64,000 nucleotides of DNA from Geomonas oryzae (GCF_004117875.1 NZ_RAHW01000007.1:62001-126000), one strand, 5' to 3'. Positions 53,058-60,958 are shown, numbered from the stretch's first letter. The notes: generated from the letters alone by a model not told the origin. A program made the numbers and translations.

Positions 53058-53082
53058 CCATGCAGGGGGGGGGCGGCCTTGC

Positions 53083-53349
53083 TCATTCCGCCCGGGCCTT
53101 GTCATCGGCGCTGTCGGGATCGCATTCAGGGCGCAGGTAGCGCTCCAGCTCCTCGAAAGCGCCATCGGCGGTCAGCTTGAGCGCGCTCACCGTATCCATC
53201 TCGAAGGTGGTACCCTGCTCGAGGTACCGCTCGTGGAGGCGGTCCACCAGATCCTTTAGCTGCCGCATCGAGCAGTAGGTCTGCTTCAGGATCACGTAGT
53301 TGCTCTCGGCCAGCTCTTTCAGCCTCTCGTCCCGCAGCTCGTTCGTCAT
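53083..53349 (-). CDS. Hypothetical small charged protein
   Basis: 88 residues, mostly helical and acidic (MTNELRDERLKELAESNYVI, GAFEELERYLRPECDPD), no signal peptide. A GGGGAGGGGG ribosome site precedes ATG 53349. It lies 21 bp downstream of the ferredoxin gene on the same strand and may share its mRNA. No family recognised. Confidence 0.6.
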   Translation of the reverse strand: MTNELRDERLKELAESNYVILKQTYCSMRQLKDLVDRLHERYLEQGTTFEMDTVSALKLTADGAFEELERYLRPECDPDSADDKARAE

Positions 53350-53370
53350 CGCCCCCTCCCCTCCCGGTGC

Positions 53371-53559
53371 CTAGCGCCAGCTGATGCAGTTGACCGGGCA
53401 GCTGTCTATTGCCTGCTGTACCTTGTCACGTTCCCCCGGGTCATTGGCGTAGACCTCGGAGACGCCGCTTTCGTTAAGCCGGAACACCTCCGGCGCGATG
53501 CCGACGCAAAGCCCGCATCCTATACATATCTCCTGGTCCACGTACGGCTCGCTCCCCAT
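53371..53559 (-). CDS. Single-cluster [4Fe-4S] ferredoxin
   Basis: 62 residues. Cluster ligands in EICIGCGLCVGIAPEVF (CX2CX2C with the fourth Cys further on) and the C-terminal DSCPVNCISW. Small electron carrier, similar in size to the thermophile-type monocluster ferredoxins. GGAGGGAG just before ATG 53559. The large upstream extension of this frame has unlikely composition and was dropped. Confidence 0.87.
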   Translation of the reverse strand: MGSEPYVDQEICIGCGLCVGIAPEVFRLNESGVSEVYANDPGERDKVQQAIDSCPVNCISWR

Positions 53560-53695
53560 GGTCTCCCTCCTCGCGCCTGCCATGATCAAAACGGGTAAAA
53601 GATACACGATGGCGGGAAAAAGTCTAACGATCGCGGCGCGTGCGGCAATGGGTATGCGGAAGGGGGCCGGTTGACGGGGAAGCGCCGCGAGGTGG

Positions 53696-53992
53696 TTACT
53701 TCGGTTTGTAGGTAAAGCAGTCGGGATGCGATTCGTGCATGCCGACATCAACGGCGGAGGCGGTGCATTCGAGGGACTGGTTGTAACTGCAGTTCTCCAC
53801 CTTGCAGGCCCCGATGCCCCCCTGGACATCGATGATGCCCCCCTTCTGGCTCCCTTGCATGAAGGTGTCGCACTCGGGGCAGGTGTCACCGGGACCGCCA
53901 ACGGTGATGGCGAGCGTGTGGCAGGAATTGTGTTTGTTGTAGGCGCACTGCGTAACGTTGCAGGAAGTGATCTTGACCATCTGCTTTTCCAT
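53696..53992 (-). CDS. DUF1540 (cysteine-rich) protein, two repeats
   Basis: 98 residues containing two DUF1540 units (ITSCNVTQCAYNKHNSC, then CKVENCSYNQSLECTA), each with about six cysteines likely to bind a metal or form disulfides. Family function unknown; common in anaerobes and sporeformers. AAAGGAG before the ATG. Confidence 0.82.
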   Translation of the reverse strand: MEKQMVKITSCNVTQCAYNKHNSCHTLAITVGGPGDTCPECDTFMQGSQKGGIIDVQGGIGACKVENCSYNQSLECTASAVDVGMHESHPDCFTYKPK

Positions 53993-54073
53993 AGTCTGTC
54001 TCCTTTCGGCCCCCTTCGCGCATTGGGAGTTTTTAACAGACCGGGTTAGATAGTCAAGCCGGAGGGTGCGCCG

Positions 54074-54367
54074 CTAGTCGCAGCAACCGGATCCCTTAAG
54101 GCCCGGGAGCTTCTTCTCCCTCAGCCACTCGTTGATGAGGCCGCTCGCGCACCCGACCCCTGCGTCCACCTTGATGGCGGAGGTGGGGCAGTTGAGGGCG
54201 CAGGCGCCGCACTCCATGCAGGCGTCGCGGTCGGCAAGGGCCGCCTTTTTCTCCTCGATGCGGAACACCTGGTGCGGGCAGACCTCGACGCACCTGCCGC
54301 AGCCGACGCAAAGCGCAGCGTTCAGTTCGAGCGTCACCACCGATGCCAGGTACCTGAACCCTTTCAT
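54074..54367 (-). CDS. hgcB: HgcB, ferredoxin-like partner of HgcA in mercury methylation
   Basis: 97 residues. Two [4Fe-4S] motifs, ALCVGCGRCVEVCP (Cys20, 23, 26, 30) and DACMECGACALNCP (Cys50, 53, 56, 60), a lone Cys73 and the terminal vicinal pair Cys95-Cys96 (GCCD), all defining features of HgcB. It reduces the HgcA corrinoid and hands over Hg(II) during methylmercury formation. ATG 54367 overlaps the hgcA stop (ATGA), so the two are translationally coupled. The longer frame reading upstream to 54589 is a shadow of hgcA. Confidence 0.94.
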   Translation of the reverse strand: MKGFRYLASVVTLELNAALCVGCGRCVEVCPHQVFRIEEKKAALADRDACMECGACALNCPTSAIKVDAGVGCASGLINEWLREKKLPGLKGSGCCD

Positions 54368-55524
54368 GACATCCCCCAGGTGAGGACCCGGCCGGCGATA
54401 AGGACCAGAAGCGCGACGCAAACCGCCCCCGCCATGACCGGAAGTCCCAGGCGCATCTCCTTTTTCACCCCGGATCTCGAGGTATAGGTGGTGCAGCCGG
54501 TGAAGTTCAGGGTGTAGAAAGAGGAGACCGCTGGGAGGGCGAGGAAAGCGGCCAGCGCCGTCGTCCCCCCCCACCCGTTCCCTCCGCAAAAGAGGTAGAG
54601 CAGAGCGCAGTAGGCGAGCCCGGCAAAGGCCCCCTTGACGGCAAAGCTGCGCGAGGGGAGCAGGGGAAGGAGCGCGGGGCCGACCGCCACCCCGGTGAAG
54701 ACCGCCCCCAAGAAGGCAAGGGTCGCGGCGGTTGCGGCGGCAATCCCGAAGAGGAGCCAGCCTGCCAGGAAAACGAGGAGCGCCACCGGGGCGATCGGCT
54801 TTACCGCGAGGACCAGTTCCACCGGGATCAGTACCAGCCGGTCGTACCAGTTGAAGGAGAGCTCGCGCATGCGAGGCGTGGTGACCTGGCCGTTGTCCAG
54901 GTATTCGGGGAGATCGGCGGCGTAGGCGCAGGCGTAGGCCACCTCGAAACCGCTCTGTTTTTTCACCCGATGCGCAGAGACGCCGGCCGCCCCCATGATG
55001 GGGAGGATGAGGCGCCGGTGCCCGACCACTTCGCTAAGCATGACGGCCTCGATGCGCCGCACCAGTTCGCCGGTGCCGAAGGTCCCCTTGCCGGCCGCGC
55101 ACCAGACGTTGATCCCGAAAGTCTCCAGCACGAGGAGCCAGACGCTGCGCCCGGAAAGCGCGCCCCGGACGATGTCGTAGGTCATCCGGTAGTTCGCGGT
55201 CACCACGACCGGCGCCTGTGCGTCGGGCTCGCCCACCGCGTAGAGGCCGGGGGGAACGAGGAAGTTCATCCTGTTGATGCCCCAACGGGCTTTGCAGGCG
55301 CCCAGATGGTCGGCCGGGGTGAGCCGGGAGGTCACCTGCGGGACACGCCCTCCTTCGGTCTCGAGCCAGCGCATGAACCCGGGCACCTTTTCCGTGATCT
55401 CTCCGCCACCGGCGGAGGTACGCGGCCCTCAGCAAGGGGGGGCGTCGGGATCCTGGGAAGGGGTGCAGACCTTCTCGCGCTTGGGAGCGGCCAACTCGAT
55501 CTTCTTGAACTGTCGCGTCTTCAT
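54364..55524 (-). CDS. hgcA: HgcA corrinoid protein (mercury methylation), frame with in-frame TGA, candidate selenoprotein
   Basis: Methyl carrier that passes a methyl group from a cobalamin to Hg(II) at the inner membrane. The cap-helix signature INVWCAAGKGTFGT has the cobalt-binding Cys (142 in the extended numbering), preceded by VVVTANYRMTYDIVR; about five C-terminal membrane helices follow. A conventional call begins at GTG 55386. Upstream the same frame continues with plausible protein back to ATG 55524 (MKTRQFKKIELA...), interrupted once by TGA at 55429-55431, reading ...DAPPC-TGA-GPRTSAGG. A SECIS-like hairpin lies 11 nt after it. If read as Sec, the protein is 386 aa with Sec32; otherwise the start is 55386 or 55374. 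Confidence 0.85.
55401..55417 (-). promoter_or_regulatory. SECIS-like hairpin after the in-frame TGA of hgcA
   Basis: Minus strand: perfect 7-bp stem CTCCGCC / GGCGGAG with the 3-nt loop GGT, starting 11 nt after the TGA (55429-55431). Stem length, distance and a G at the loop start fit the bacterial SECIS model known from E. coli fdhF. It lies in coding sequence, as bacterial SECIS elements do. Confidence 0.6.
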
Positions 55525-55573
55525 ATGCACACCCCGGCGGCACGAACATGAGGCTGCGGGACCACCCTGGTTC

Positions 55574-55634
55574 ATGCCGCTAAAAGCAATGGGGGAAACG
55601 GCACCGGCCGTCCCCCCCGTTTACTTAGCGGCAT
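55574..55634 (-). terminator. Large imperfect palindrome / terminator between the Sel1 gene and hgcA
   Basis: Outer arms ATGCCGCTAA / TTAGCGGCAT enclose an inner GC-rich hairpin (GGGGGAAACGGC pairing with GCCGTCCCCCC). On the minus strand the inner hairpin is followed by ATTGCTTTT, so it may end the Sel1 transcript and separate it from hgcAB. Confidence 0.6.
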
Positions 55635-55665
55635 TTGCCGAGCCAGGCAAGTTAAATCTCTCCCA

Positions 55666-56151
55666 CTAGCGCGCGTCGGCAAGCTCCTCGAGCTTCTTTT
55701 TCGCCGCGCGGTACCCCTGGGTCGAGGCGCGGCGCAGCCATTTCTCCGCCTCGTCGCGGTTTTTCTCGCCCCCCACACCGTAGAGGTACGCAACGCCCAG
55801 GTCGTACTGTGCCGCCGGGAGCCACTGCTCGGCCGCCTTCAAAAGGAGCTCGCGCCCCTTGACCGGGTCTTCCGCAAGCCCCTCCCCCCGCAGGTACAGC
55901 ATGGCGAGGTTGTATTGCCCGAGGACGAACCCCTGATCGGCAGATTTCCGATACCAGCGTGCCGCCTCCTGCACATCCCGGGGGGTCCCCACCCCGGTCG
56001 CGTAGAGCACGCCGAGACGGGACTGGGCCTCGGCACTCCCCGCCTCGGCCTGCTTTTTCAGCTGTACCACGTCGACGCCGTCATATCCGCACGCGGGCGC
56101 CGCGGCAAAGGCCGCCAGAAGCGCTGCCGCCGCCAGAGTTACAAATTTCAT
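55666..56151 (-). CDS. Secreted Sel1-repeat (SLR/TPR-like) protein
   Basis: 161 residues: signal peptide (FVTLAAAALLAAFAAAPACG), then about three Sel1 repeats (GSAEAQSRLGVLYATGVGTPRD, GFVLGQYNLAMLYLRGEGL, LPAAQYDLGVAYLYGVG). Likely a periplasmic protein-interaction scaffold. GGGAGG before the ATG. A sigma-54-type promoter (56190-56205) sits 39 bp upstream of the start codon, adjacent to a GGGG...CCCC dyad. Confidence 0.82.
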   Translation of the reverse strand: MKFVTLAAAALLAAFAAAPACGYDGVDVVQLKKQAEAGSAEAQSRLGVLYATGVGTPRDVQEAARWYRKSADQGFVLGQYNLAMLYLRGEGLAEDPVKGRELLLKAAEQWLPAAQYDLGVAYLYGVGGEKNRDEAEKWLRRASTQGYRAAKKKLEELADAR

Positions 56152-56189
56152 GTCACCTCCCGAGCATTCTTAATAGTGTCTCCCCTGAC

Positions 56190-56205
56190 AGCAAGGACCT
56201 TGCCA
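56190..56205 (-). promoter_or_regulatory. Sigma-54-type promoter for the Sel1 gene
   Basis: Minus strand TGGCAAG-GTCC-TTGCT, exact -24/-12 spacing and a near-perfect match to TGGCACG-N4-TTGCT. Confidence 0.65.
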
Positions 56206-56209
56206 CCTT

Positions 56210-56223
56210 GGGGAAAATACCCC
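56210..56223. promoter_or_regulatory. Dyad element (site A), sigma-54 regulon motif
   Basis: GGGGAAAATACCCC directly upstream of the Sel1 sigma-54 promoter. Variant of the GATWTSMCCC element seen in the other sites. Confidence 0.45.
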
Positions 56224-56287
56224 ATGAACCCAGCCGCAGTCAGACAAACGGGTTCGAGGGAAGCGCGGTGCGTTGATCCGTGTGAGA

Positions 56288-56329
56288 CATTTCACCCATA
56301 ACGCCGGGGGTGATGGGGGCAAATCCCCC
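56288..56329. promoter_or_regulatory. Paired GATWTSMCCC elements (site B) between the Sel1 and cytochrome genes
   Basis: CATTTCACCC at 56288-56297 and GGGGGCAAATCCCCC at 56315-56329 (minus strand GATTTGCCCC). The second is about 110 bp from the Sel1 sigma-54 promoter and 87 bp from the cytochrome one, suitable for an enhancer-binding activator serving both. Confidence 0.5.
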
Positions 56330-56415
56330 CCAACCGCCCCGGCTTTCCCGTGGATCCCCGTCGAGCAAAGGTAAAACCCCAGTGGTTACCCGCTCTTGCA
56401 AAAACGGCATGATGC

Positions 56416-56431
56416 GGGCACCAACATTGCA
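56416..56431 (+). promoter_or_regulatory. Sigma-54-type promoter of the tetraheme cytochrome
   Basis: GGGCACC-AACA-TTGCA: correct -24/-12 spacing with GGC and GC invariants, about 133 bp before the cytochrome ATG. Confidence 0.6.
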
Positions 56432-56563
56432 TTCGATTCGGCAACCGGCGCGTCTCCTGGGGGGGAGGCACGTCGGCAGGTGCAGCGGAAGAGAGCCGCA
56501 GCATTGCGTAGGCAAGCTGAAAACTTTTCTACATTCAATGAAAAAGACGGAGGAAAACTCTCT

Positions 56564-57268
56564 ATGAAGAAGATCACCATCCTGACCGCCATTGCCGGTC
56601 TCACCCTCGGTGCCTCTCTCGCCTACGGCTACACTGCCGACGGCGGCGGGGTCGTCGGCTCCAAGCACGACATGAACATGCTCTCTGGCGCCGCACCGGA
56701 TTCCCAGGGCCGCGTCTGCGCCTTCTGCCACACCCCGCACCACAAGGTCGAGGCTACCGAGCTCGACTACAACCCGCTCTGGTCCCACAAAGTGAACGTT
56801 GACACGAGCTTCGCTCCGTACGAGTCCGTGACCTTCAACAGCACCATCGCCGGCGACCCGCTCGCAGGCCCGAGCCGCCTCTGCATGAGCTGCCATGACG
56901 GCGTCATCGCAGTCGACCAGCACTACGGCAACACCGGTACCGCTCTCGGCGGCAAGATCACCGCTGACGGCTTCGGCGACATCGCCATCGGCAAGTTCTC
57001 CGACCTCTCCAACGACCACCCGATCGGGTTCGACCTGACCGGCATCCACACCACCGACCCCGGCATCAGGGACACCCTGAAGGCCCCGAACAACAGCACC
57101 CTCAACACCCAGCCGATCACCACCCTCGGCTTCAACAACGGCAAAGGGCAGATGCTCATGACCTGCGCTTCCTGCCACGACGTCCACAACAAGGACAACA
57201 AGGACACCGCGTTCCTCTACGAGAAGCAGCTTAACTCGCAGTTCTGCGTGATGTGCCACGACAAGTAA
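56564..57268 (+). CDS. Tetraheme c-type cytochrome, periplasmic/outer-surface
   Basis: 234 residues with signal peptide (ILTAIAGLTLGASLAYG). Four CXXCH haem sites: CAFCH, CMSCH, CASCH and CVMCH. Additional His residues (TPHHK, SNDHPIGF) may be distal ligands. Expected role in electron transfer across the envelope. ATG 56564 has GGAGG 10 nt upstream; the frame opening at 56396 has no ribosome site. Followed by an NHL lipoprotein gene after 85 bp; transcribed from a sigma-54 promoter. Confidence 0.9.
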   Translation: MKKITILTAIAGLTLGASLAYGYTADGGGVVGSKHDMNMLSGAAPDSQGRVCAFCHTPHHKVEATELDYNPLWSHKVNVDTSFAPYESVTFNSTIAGDPLAGPSRLCMSCHDGVIAVDQHYGNTGTALGGKITADGFGDIAIGKFSDLSNDHPIGFDLTGIHTTDPGIRDTLKAPNNSTLNTQPITTLGFNNGKGQMLMTCASCHDVHNKDNKDTAFLYEKQLNSQFCVMCHDK

Positions 57269-57279
57269 CAAGCAGTCGA

Positions 57280-57305
57280 CCGTCCCGGGGGTGACCCCGG
57301 GACGG
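57280..57305 (+). other. Strong hairpin between the cytochrome and NHL genes
   Basis: Perfect 11-bp stem CCGTCCCGGGG / CCCCGGGACGG, 4-nt loop, followed by TAAAAAAG rather than T's. More likely an mRNA-stabilising or processing structure than a terminator; the next gene should be in the same unit. Confidence 0.5.
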
Positions 57306-57353
57306 TAAAAAAGAGAAACAGGCAACCGCAACACAGAAACAGGAGTACAAGAC

Positions 57354-58571
57354 ATGCATGTTCGTCTTTTTCGTTCCGCAGTAGCGCTCCTCGCTGCCTC
57401 CGTTCTCACCCTAACCGCCGGTTGCGCCACCGGCCCGAGCCAGCAAAGCCACGGCCCGGTGTTCTTCCCTCCCTCCCCGAACCTCCCAAGGCTCCAGTAC
57501 CTGACCAGTTTCAGCAACTCCGCAGACGTAGCGGGAAGCTCCGGCGACTCGGTGTCCATCGTCTCCTTCGGCAAACAGGAAGAGCAGAAGGTGAGCAGGA
57601 TCATAAAACCCAGCGGCATCACCACCCAAAACGGCAAGCTCTACGTGACCGACATCGCCGGGCAGCTCTTCGTCGTGGACCTCCCCAACAAGAAGATGGA
57701 GCAGCTAAAGGGGAACGACGGGATGGGCAAGCTGAAGAAACCGGTGGGGGTTGCCGTAGACAGCACGGGCTTTGTGTTCGTTTCCGACATCGAACGCAAG
57801 GAGGTGCTCATCTATGACAACAACGGCGAGTACCTGAAAGCGATAGGGGGAGATCTGGGCTTCACGCCGACCGACATCGCGGTCGACGACGAGAACCTGT
57901 ACGTGCTCGACACGAGGAAATCCGTGATCCGCGTACTGAACCCGATGACGGGATCGCAGATCCGCGAGATCGGAAAGACGGACGACCCGAACCAGTCCCT
58001 GAGCCTCCCCACCCGTATGAGCCTGGACGATAAAGGGGTCTTCTGGGTCACCAACGCCGGCAGGGGCACGGTGACCTCCTACGACCGCGACGGCCACTTC
58101 CTCGGCACCTTCGGCAAGTTCGGCGACGGCATGGGGCAGTTCGCCCGCCCGAAGGGTATCACCACGGACGAGAACGGATACGTCTACGTGGTCGACTCCG
58201 GGCACCAGAACGTGCAGATCTTCACCGACAAGGGGCGCCTGCTTGGCTACTTCGGATCCGCGAAGCTCCCGGTCGGGGGGATGAACCTGCCGAGCGACAT
58301 CTCCATCAGCAAAAAGAACCTGGATTACTTCCAGAAGCTCGCGGAGAAGAACTTCGAGCTCACCGAGGTGATCTTCGTGGCGAACCAGTTCGGCGAGAAC
58401 AAGATCGGGGTGTACGGCCTTGGCAAGCTGAAGGGGGTGGACTACGATGCCGCCTACCGCAAGGCGGCGGAAGAAAGGGAGCACAAGGCCCAGGAGATCC
58501 TCAAGGAACGCAAGAAACAGCAGGAAATGCAGGAACAGCAGAACAAAAAAGACGCGACCGCAAGGCTTTAA
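57354..58571 (+). CDS. NHL-repeat lipoprotein
   Basis: 405 residues. Lipoprotein signal with lipobox LTAGC, then a six-bladed NHL beta-propeller (KPSGITTQNGKLYVTDI, KPVGVAVDSTGFVFVSDIE, TPTDIAVDDENLYVLDT, FARPKGITTDENGYVYVVDS) and a C-terminal charged coiled tail (about 365-405; EEREHKAQEILKERKKQQEM). Probable envelope protein-interaction partner of the upstream cytochrome, a pairing I recall from other metal-reducing bacteria. AGGAG before ATG. Confidence 0.87.
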   Translation: MHVRLFRSAVALLAASVLTLTAGCATGPSQQSHGPVFFPPSPNLPRLQYLTSFSNSADVAGSSGDSVSIVSFGKQEEQKVSRIIKPSGITTQNGKLYVTDIAGQLFVVDLPNKKMEQLKGNDGMGKLKKPVGVAVDSTGFVFVSDIERKEVLIYDNNGEYLKAIGGDLGFTPTDIAVDDENLYVLDTRKSVIRVLNPMTGSQIREIGKTDDPNQSLSLPTRMSLDDKGVFWVTNAGRGTVTSYDRDGHFLGTFGKFGDGMGQFARPKGITTDENGYVYVVDSGHQNVQIFTDKGRLLGYFGSAKLPVGGMNLPSDISISKKNLDYFQKLAEKNFELTEVIFVANQFGENKIGVYGLGKLKGVDYDAAYRKAAEEREHKAQEILKERKKQQEMQEQQNKKDATARL

Positions 58572-58581
58572 CGACCGCTTC

Positions 58582-58618
58582 GGCCCCGCCGGCAGCAGTC
58601 ACATCTGCCGGCGGGGCC
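58582..58618. terminator. Hairpin between convergent NHL and response-regulator genes
   Basis: Perfect 14-bp stem GGCCCCGCCGGCAG / CTGCCGGCGGGGCC with a 9-nt loop. No T run follows on either strand, so classic intrinsic termination is uncertain, but it marks the end of both convergent genes. Confidence 0.6.
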
Positions 58619-58632
58619 CTCCAAACTCCCAC

Positions 58633-59307
58633 CTATTTCCACTGTTCCAGATCAATAACACCAAGACGCGCCGCATACCGCACGAGTTCCATCCGGCTGT
58701 GCACATCGAGCTTCTTCATGAGGTTTGTGAGGTGGTTCTCCACCGTCTTCACGCTGAGCCCCAAATCCGACGCGATCTGTCGTATCACCCCACCTTCGGC
58801 GACCAGGCGCATCACCTGCTGCTCCCTGGGGGACAAAAGCGCGTACCGTTCGTCGCACACCGTGGCTTCCCCCTGACCGGAATTCCCCAGGTTCGCCACG
58901 ATGTCCTGCGAGACCTGCCCGTCCAGGAAGTACTCGCCGCGGCTTAGGGCGTCCATGGCGGCCACCAGTCGCGTACTGGTCGCCTCCTTCATCACGTAGC
59001 CGCGCGCTCCGGCCCTCAGGGCCTCGGCGACGTATTCGAACTTGGGATGCATGCTCAGCATGAGTATCTTCACCGACGGGACCTCGCGCATGATCTGGCG
59101 CACCGCCTCGATGCCGCTTATATCGGGAAGCGAGATATCCATGGTCATGAGTTCGGGCTTCAGCTCCCTGGCAAGCGCCAGCGCCTCGGCGCCGCTTCCC
59201 GCTTCACCGATGCAGTTGTACTCGGAGGTTCGCTCCACAAGCCCCTTCACCCCTTCCCGAAACAGTGGGTGATCGTCAACGATGATGACCCTGCTTTTTC
59301 CTTCCAT
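58633..59307 (-). CDS. NarL/LuxR-type response regulator
   Basis: 224 residues. Receiver with acidic pair DDHP (11-12), Asp57 (LMTMDISLPDISG) and KE at the switch; C-terminal LuxR/GerE helix-turn-helix (LLSPREQQVMRLVAEGGVIRQIASDLGLSVKTVENHLTNLMKKLDV). GAGGAGG 8 nt before ATG 59307. Follows the histidine kinase by 42 bp on the same strand: a two-component pair. Binding sites unknown. Confidence 0.9.
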   Translation of the reverse strand: MEGKSRVIIVDDHPLFREGVKGLVERTSEYNCIGEAGSGAEALALARELKPELMTMDISLPDISGIEAVRQIMREVPSVKILMLSMHPKFEYVAEALRAGARGYVMKEATSTRLVAAMDALSRGEYFLDGQVSQDIVANLGNSGQGEATVCDERYALLSPREQQVMRLVAEGGVIRQIASDLGLSVKTVENHLTNLMKKLDVHSRMELVRYAARLGVIDLEQWK

Positions 59308-59349
59308 GCAAAAAACCTCCTCGAATTGAAGCCGGCGCCGCAAGGGGCG

Positions 59350-60738
59350 CTAGGCGATGGGAATCTCCACGGCGATGCGCGTCCCCTTCCCGGGGCGCGA
59401 GGTGAGCTCGAAGGAGCCGTTTAAAAGCTCGACCCGCTCGGCCATGCCGACAAGCCCGAGCCCACCCTTCCCGGCAGGAACGGCGCGGGCGGGGTCGAAC
59501 CCCCTGCCGTTGTCGGTGATGCGCATCCTGAGCACCGGGTGGGAAACGACGAGGCTTACGGTCACCTCGCTTGCCCGCGCGTGCTTCACCACGTTATGCA
59601 GCGCCTCCTGGAAGACCCGGTATAGGGTTATTTCACCCTCATGGGGGAGGCGCACCCCGTCGAGGCCGTGGGCGGAAACGCGGACGTTCACCCCGTGATG
59701 GGTCGAGAAACTGTCGCAGTCGTGGCGGATGGCGTCGACAAGCCCCAGCTTCTCCAGCGGCGAGGGACGCAGGCCGGCGCAGATGGTGCGGATCGACTGC
59801 ACGCTGTCCCTGAGCACCTCGGAGAGATGACGCATCCGGGCGGGAGCATCACCCGGGGAAGAGGCGAGGTCCTCGGCGAGAACGTCGACGATGATCTTCG
59901 CGGCGTTCAGGCGCTGACCTAGGTCGTCGTGCAGCTCCCTGGAGAGATGCTTTCTCTCGTCTTCCTGCACGCTCAAAAGTTTCCGGGTGAGGGCGCGCAC
60001 CTTGTTCTCGGCCTCGCGTCGCACGGTGATGTCGCGGGCAACGGCCAGTTTCGTGCGCTGCTCGATGCCGGGCATCCGGACGGGAAGTTCGATGACCGAG
60101 TACCAAAGCTTGGTCACCTCGTTGTAGAACTCCTTGTGCAGGGGGCGCTCGGAGTCGAAGAACCCGTCGTCGACGCAGCAGTCCTCGCAGCGGGTCTGCT
60201 GGCCGCGGCAGACCTGGTAGCAGAAGTCCTGTTCGAGGTCCCCCAAAAGCCCCTCGCGCATCTTGCGGTTTGCATAGACGATGCGGTAGTCGTCGGTGAC
60301 GACGTAAACGCGGTCCTCCATGGCGTCCAAAAGAAGCCTAAGGGTCTCCTGGGTCGCATGCATCGCCTCGCCGATCAGCTTGCAGTCGGTGCGGTCCAGA
60401 AAGGTCCCGAAGATGGCGGGTTTGCCTTCCACCTCGATGAGACGCGCTTCCACCTCGATCCAGAAGACGCTGCCGTCAAGCCTGGCCGACGGCTGCCCCC
60501 AGGAGACCGTCGAGCGCTCTCCCTTCAAGAGCTGCTCGTGCACGTGGCGGAACAGGTCGACGCTCTGCCGGTCGGGGTAGACATCGGCGTACATGTCGCG
60601 CCCGATCAGCCCCTCGACGCTCGCGTAGCCGAAAATGGCCCCGAAGCGGTCGTTCAAAAAAATCGCCTTCCCCTCCTGGATCACGTAGATCCCGTCGGTC
60701 AGGTTAAGCACGATGCTGGTAAAAAGGTTGGTACTCAT
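59350..60738 (-). CDS. Sensor histidine kinase, PAS-PAS-HisKA_3-HATPase
   Basis: 462 residues, no membrane helix, so a cytoplasmic sensor. PAS1 (about 5-120; DGIYVIQEGKAIFLNDRFGAIFGY), PAS2 (about 135-245; RVYVVTDDYRIVYANRK), with a cysteine cluster CYQVCRGQQTRCEDCC, then HisKA_3 H-box DERKHLSRELHDDLGQRL and HATPase motifs (ALHNVVKHARA, ITDNGRGFDP, GGLGLVGMAERV). Cys cluster could hold an Fe-S or react with redox signals. ATG 60738 with GCGAGG upstream. Partner of the regulator at 58633; sigma-54-type promoter upstream. Confidence 0.88.
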   Translation of the reverse strand: MSTNLFTSIVLNLTDGIYVIQEGKAIFLNDRFGAIFGYASVEGLIGRDMYADVYPDRQSVDLFRHVHEQLLKGERSTVSWGQPSARLDGSVFWIEVEARLIEVEGKPAIFGTFLDRTDCKLIGEAMHATQETLRLLLDAMEDRVYVVTDDYRIVYANRKMREGLLGDLEQDFCYQVCRGQQTRCEDCCVDDGFFDSERPLHKEFYNEVTKLWYSVIELPVRMPGIEQRTKLAVARDITVRREAENKVRALTRKLLSVQEDERKHLSRELHDDLGQRLNAAKIIVDVLAEDLASSPGDAPARMRHLSEVLRDSVQSIRTICAGLRPSPLEKLGLVDAIRHDCDSFSTHHGVNVRVSAHGLDGVRLPHEGEITLYRVFQEALHNVVKHARASEVTVSLVVSHPVLRMRITDNGRGFDPARAVPAGKGGLGLVGMAERVELLNGSFELTSRPGKGTRIAVEIPIA

Positions 60739-60768
60739 GATCACCTCGCCGTAAATGAAGTGCAGCGG

Positions 60769-60784
60769 AGCAAAACCTGCGCCA
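60769..60784 (-). promoter_or_regulatory. Sigma-54-type promoter of the histidine kinase operon
   Basis: Minus strand TGGCGCA-GGTT-TTGCT: correct spacing and conserved GG/GC, about 30 bp upstream of ATG 60738. Confidence 0.6.
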
Positions 60785-60841
60785 GAGCGCCGGACGTGCC
60801 TGCAGACGGGGGTGAGCCCCGCTCCCGGGGCACAATCGAGC

Positions 60842-60894
60842 GATTTGCCCCACCTCCGACCTCGGCGCCCGAGAAAAACTGGGGCATATCCCCC
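60842..60894. promoter_or_regulatory. Paired GATWTSMCCC elements (site C) between divergent kinase and dockerin genes
   Basis: GATTTGCCCC at 60842-60851 and GGGGCATATCCCCC at 60881-60894 (minus strand GATATGCCCC). They lie 57-110 bp from the kinase promoter and 65-108 bp from the dockerin-gene promoter, so one activator could serve both. Confidence 0.5.
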
Positions 60895-60958
60895 ATCTCC
60901 CCGTGAGGCGAAACACGCAAACCCGCGCGGGGGAGGCACTCACGGCGCACGGGGCAAG

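Noticed and set aside
53371..53901. 176-residue version of the ferredoxin starting at 53901
   Set aside because: The N-terminal 114 residues are Ser/Pro/Ala-rich antisense of the DUF1540 gene; the ribosome site favours 53559.
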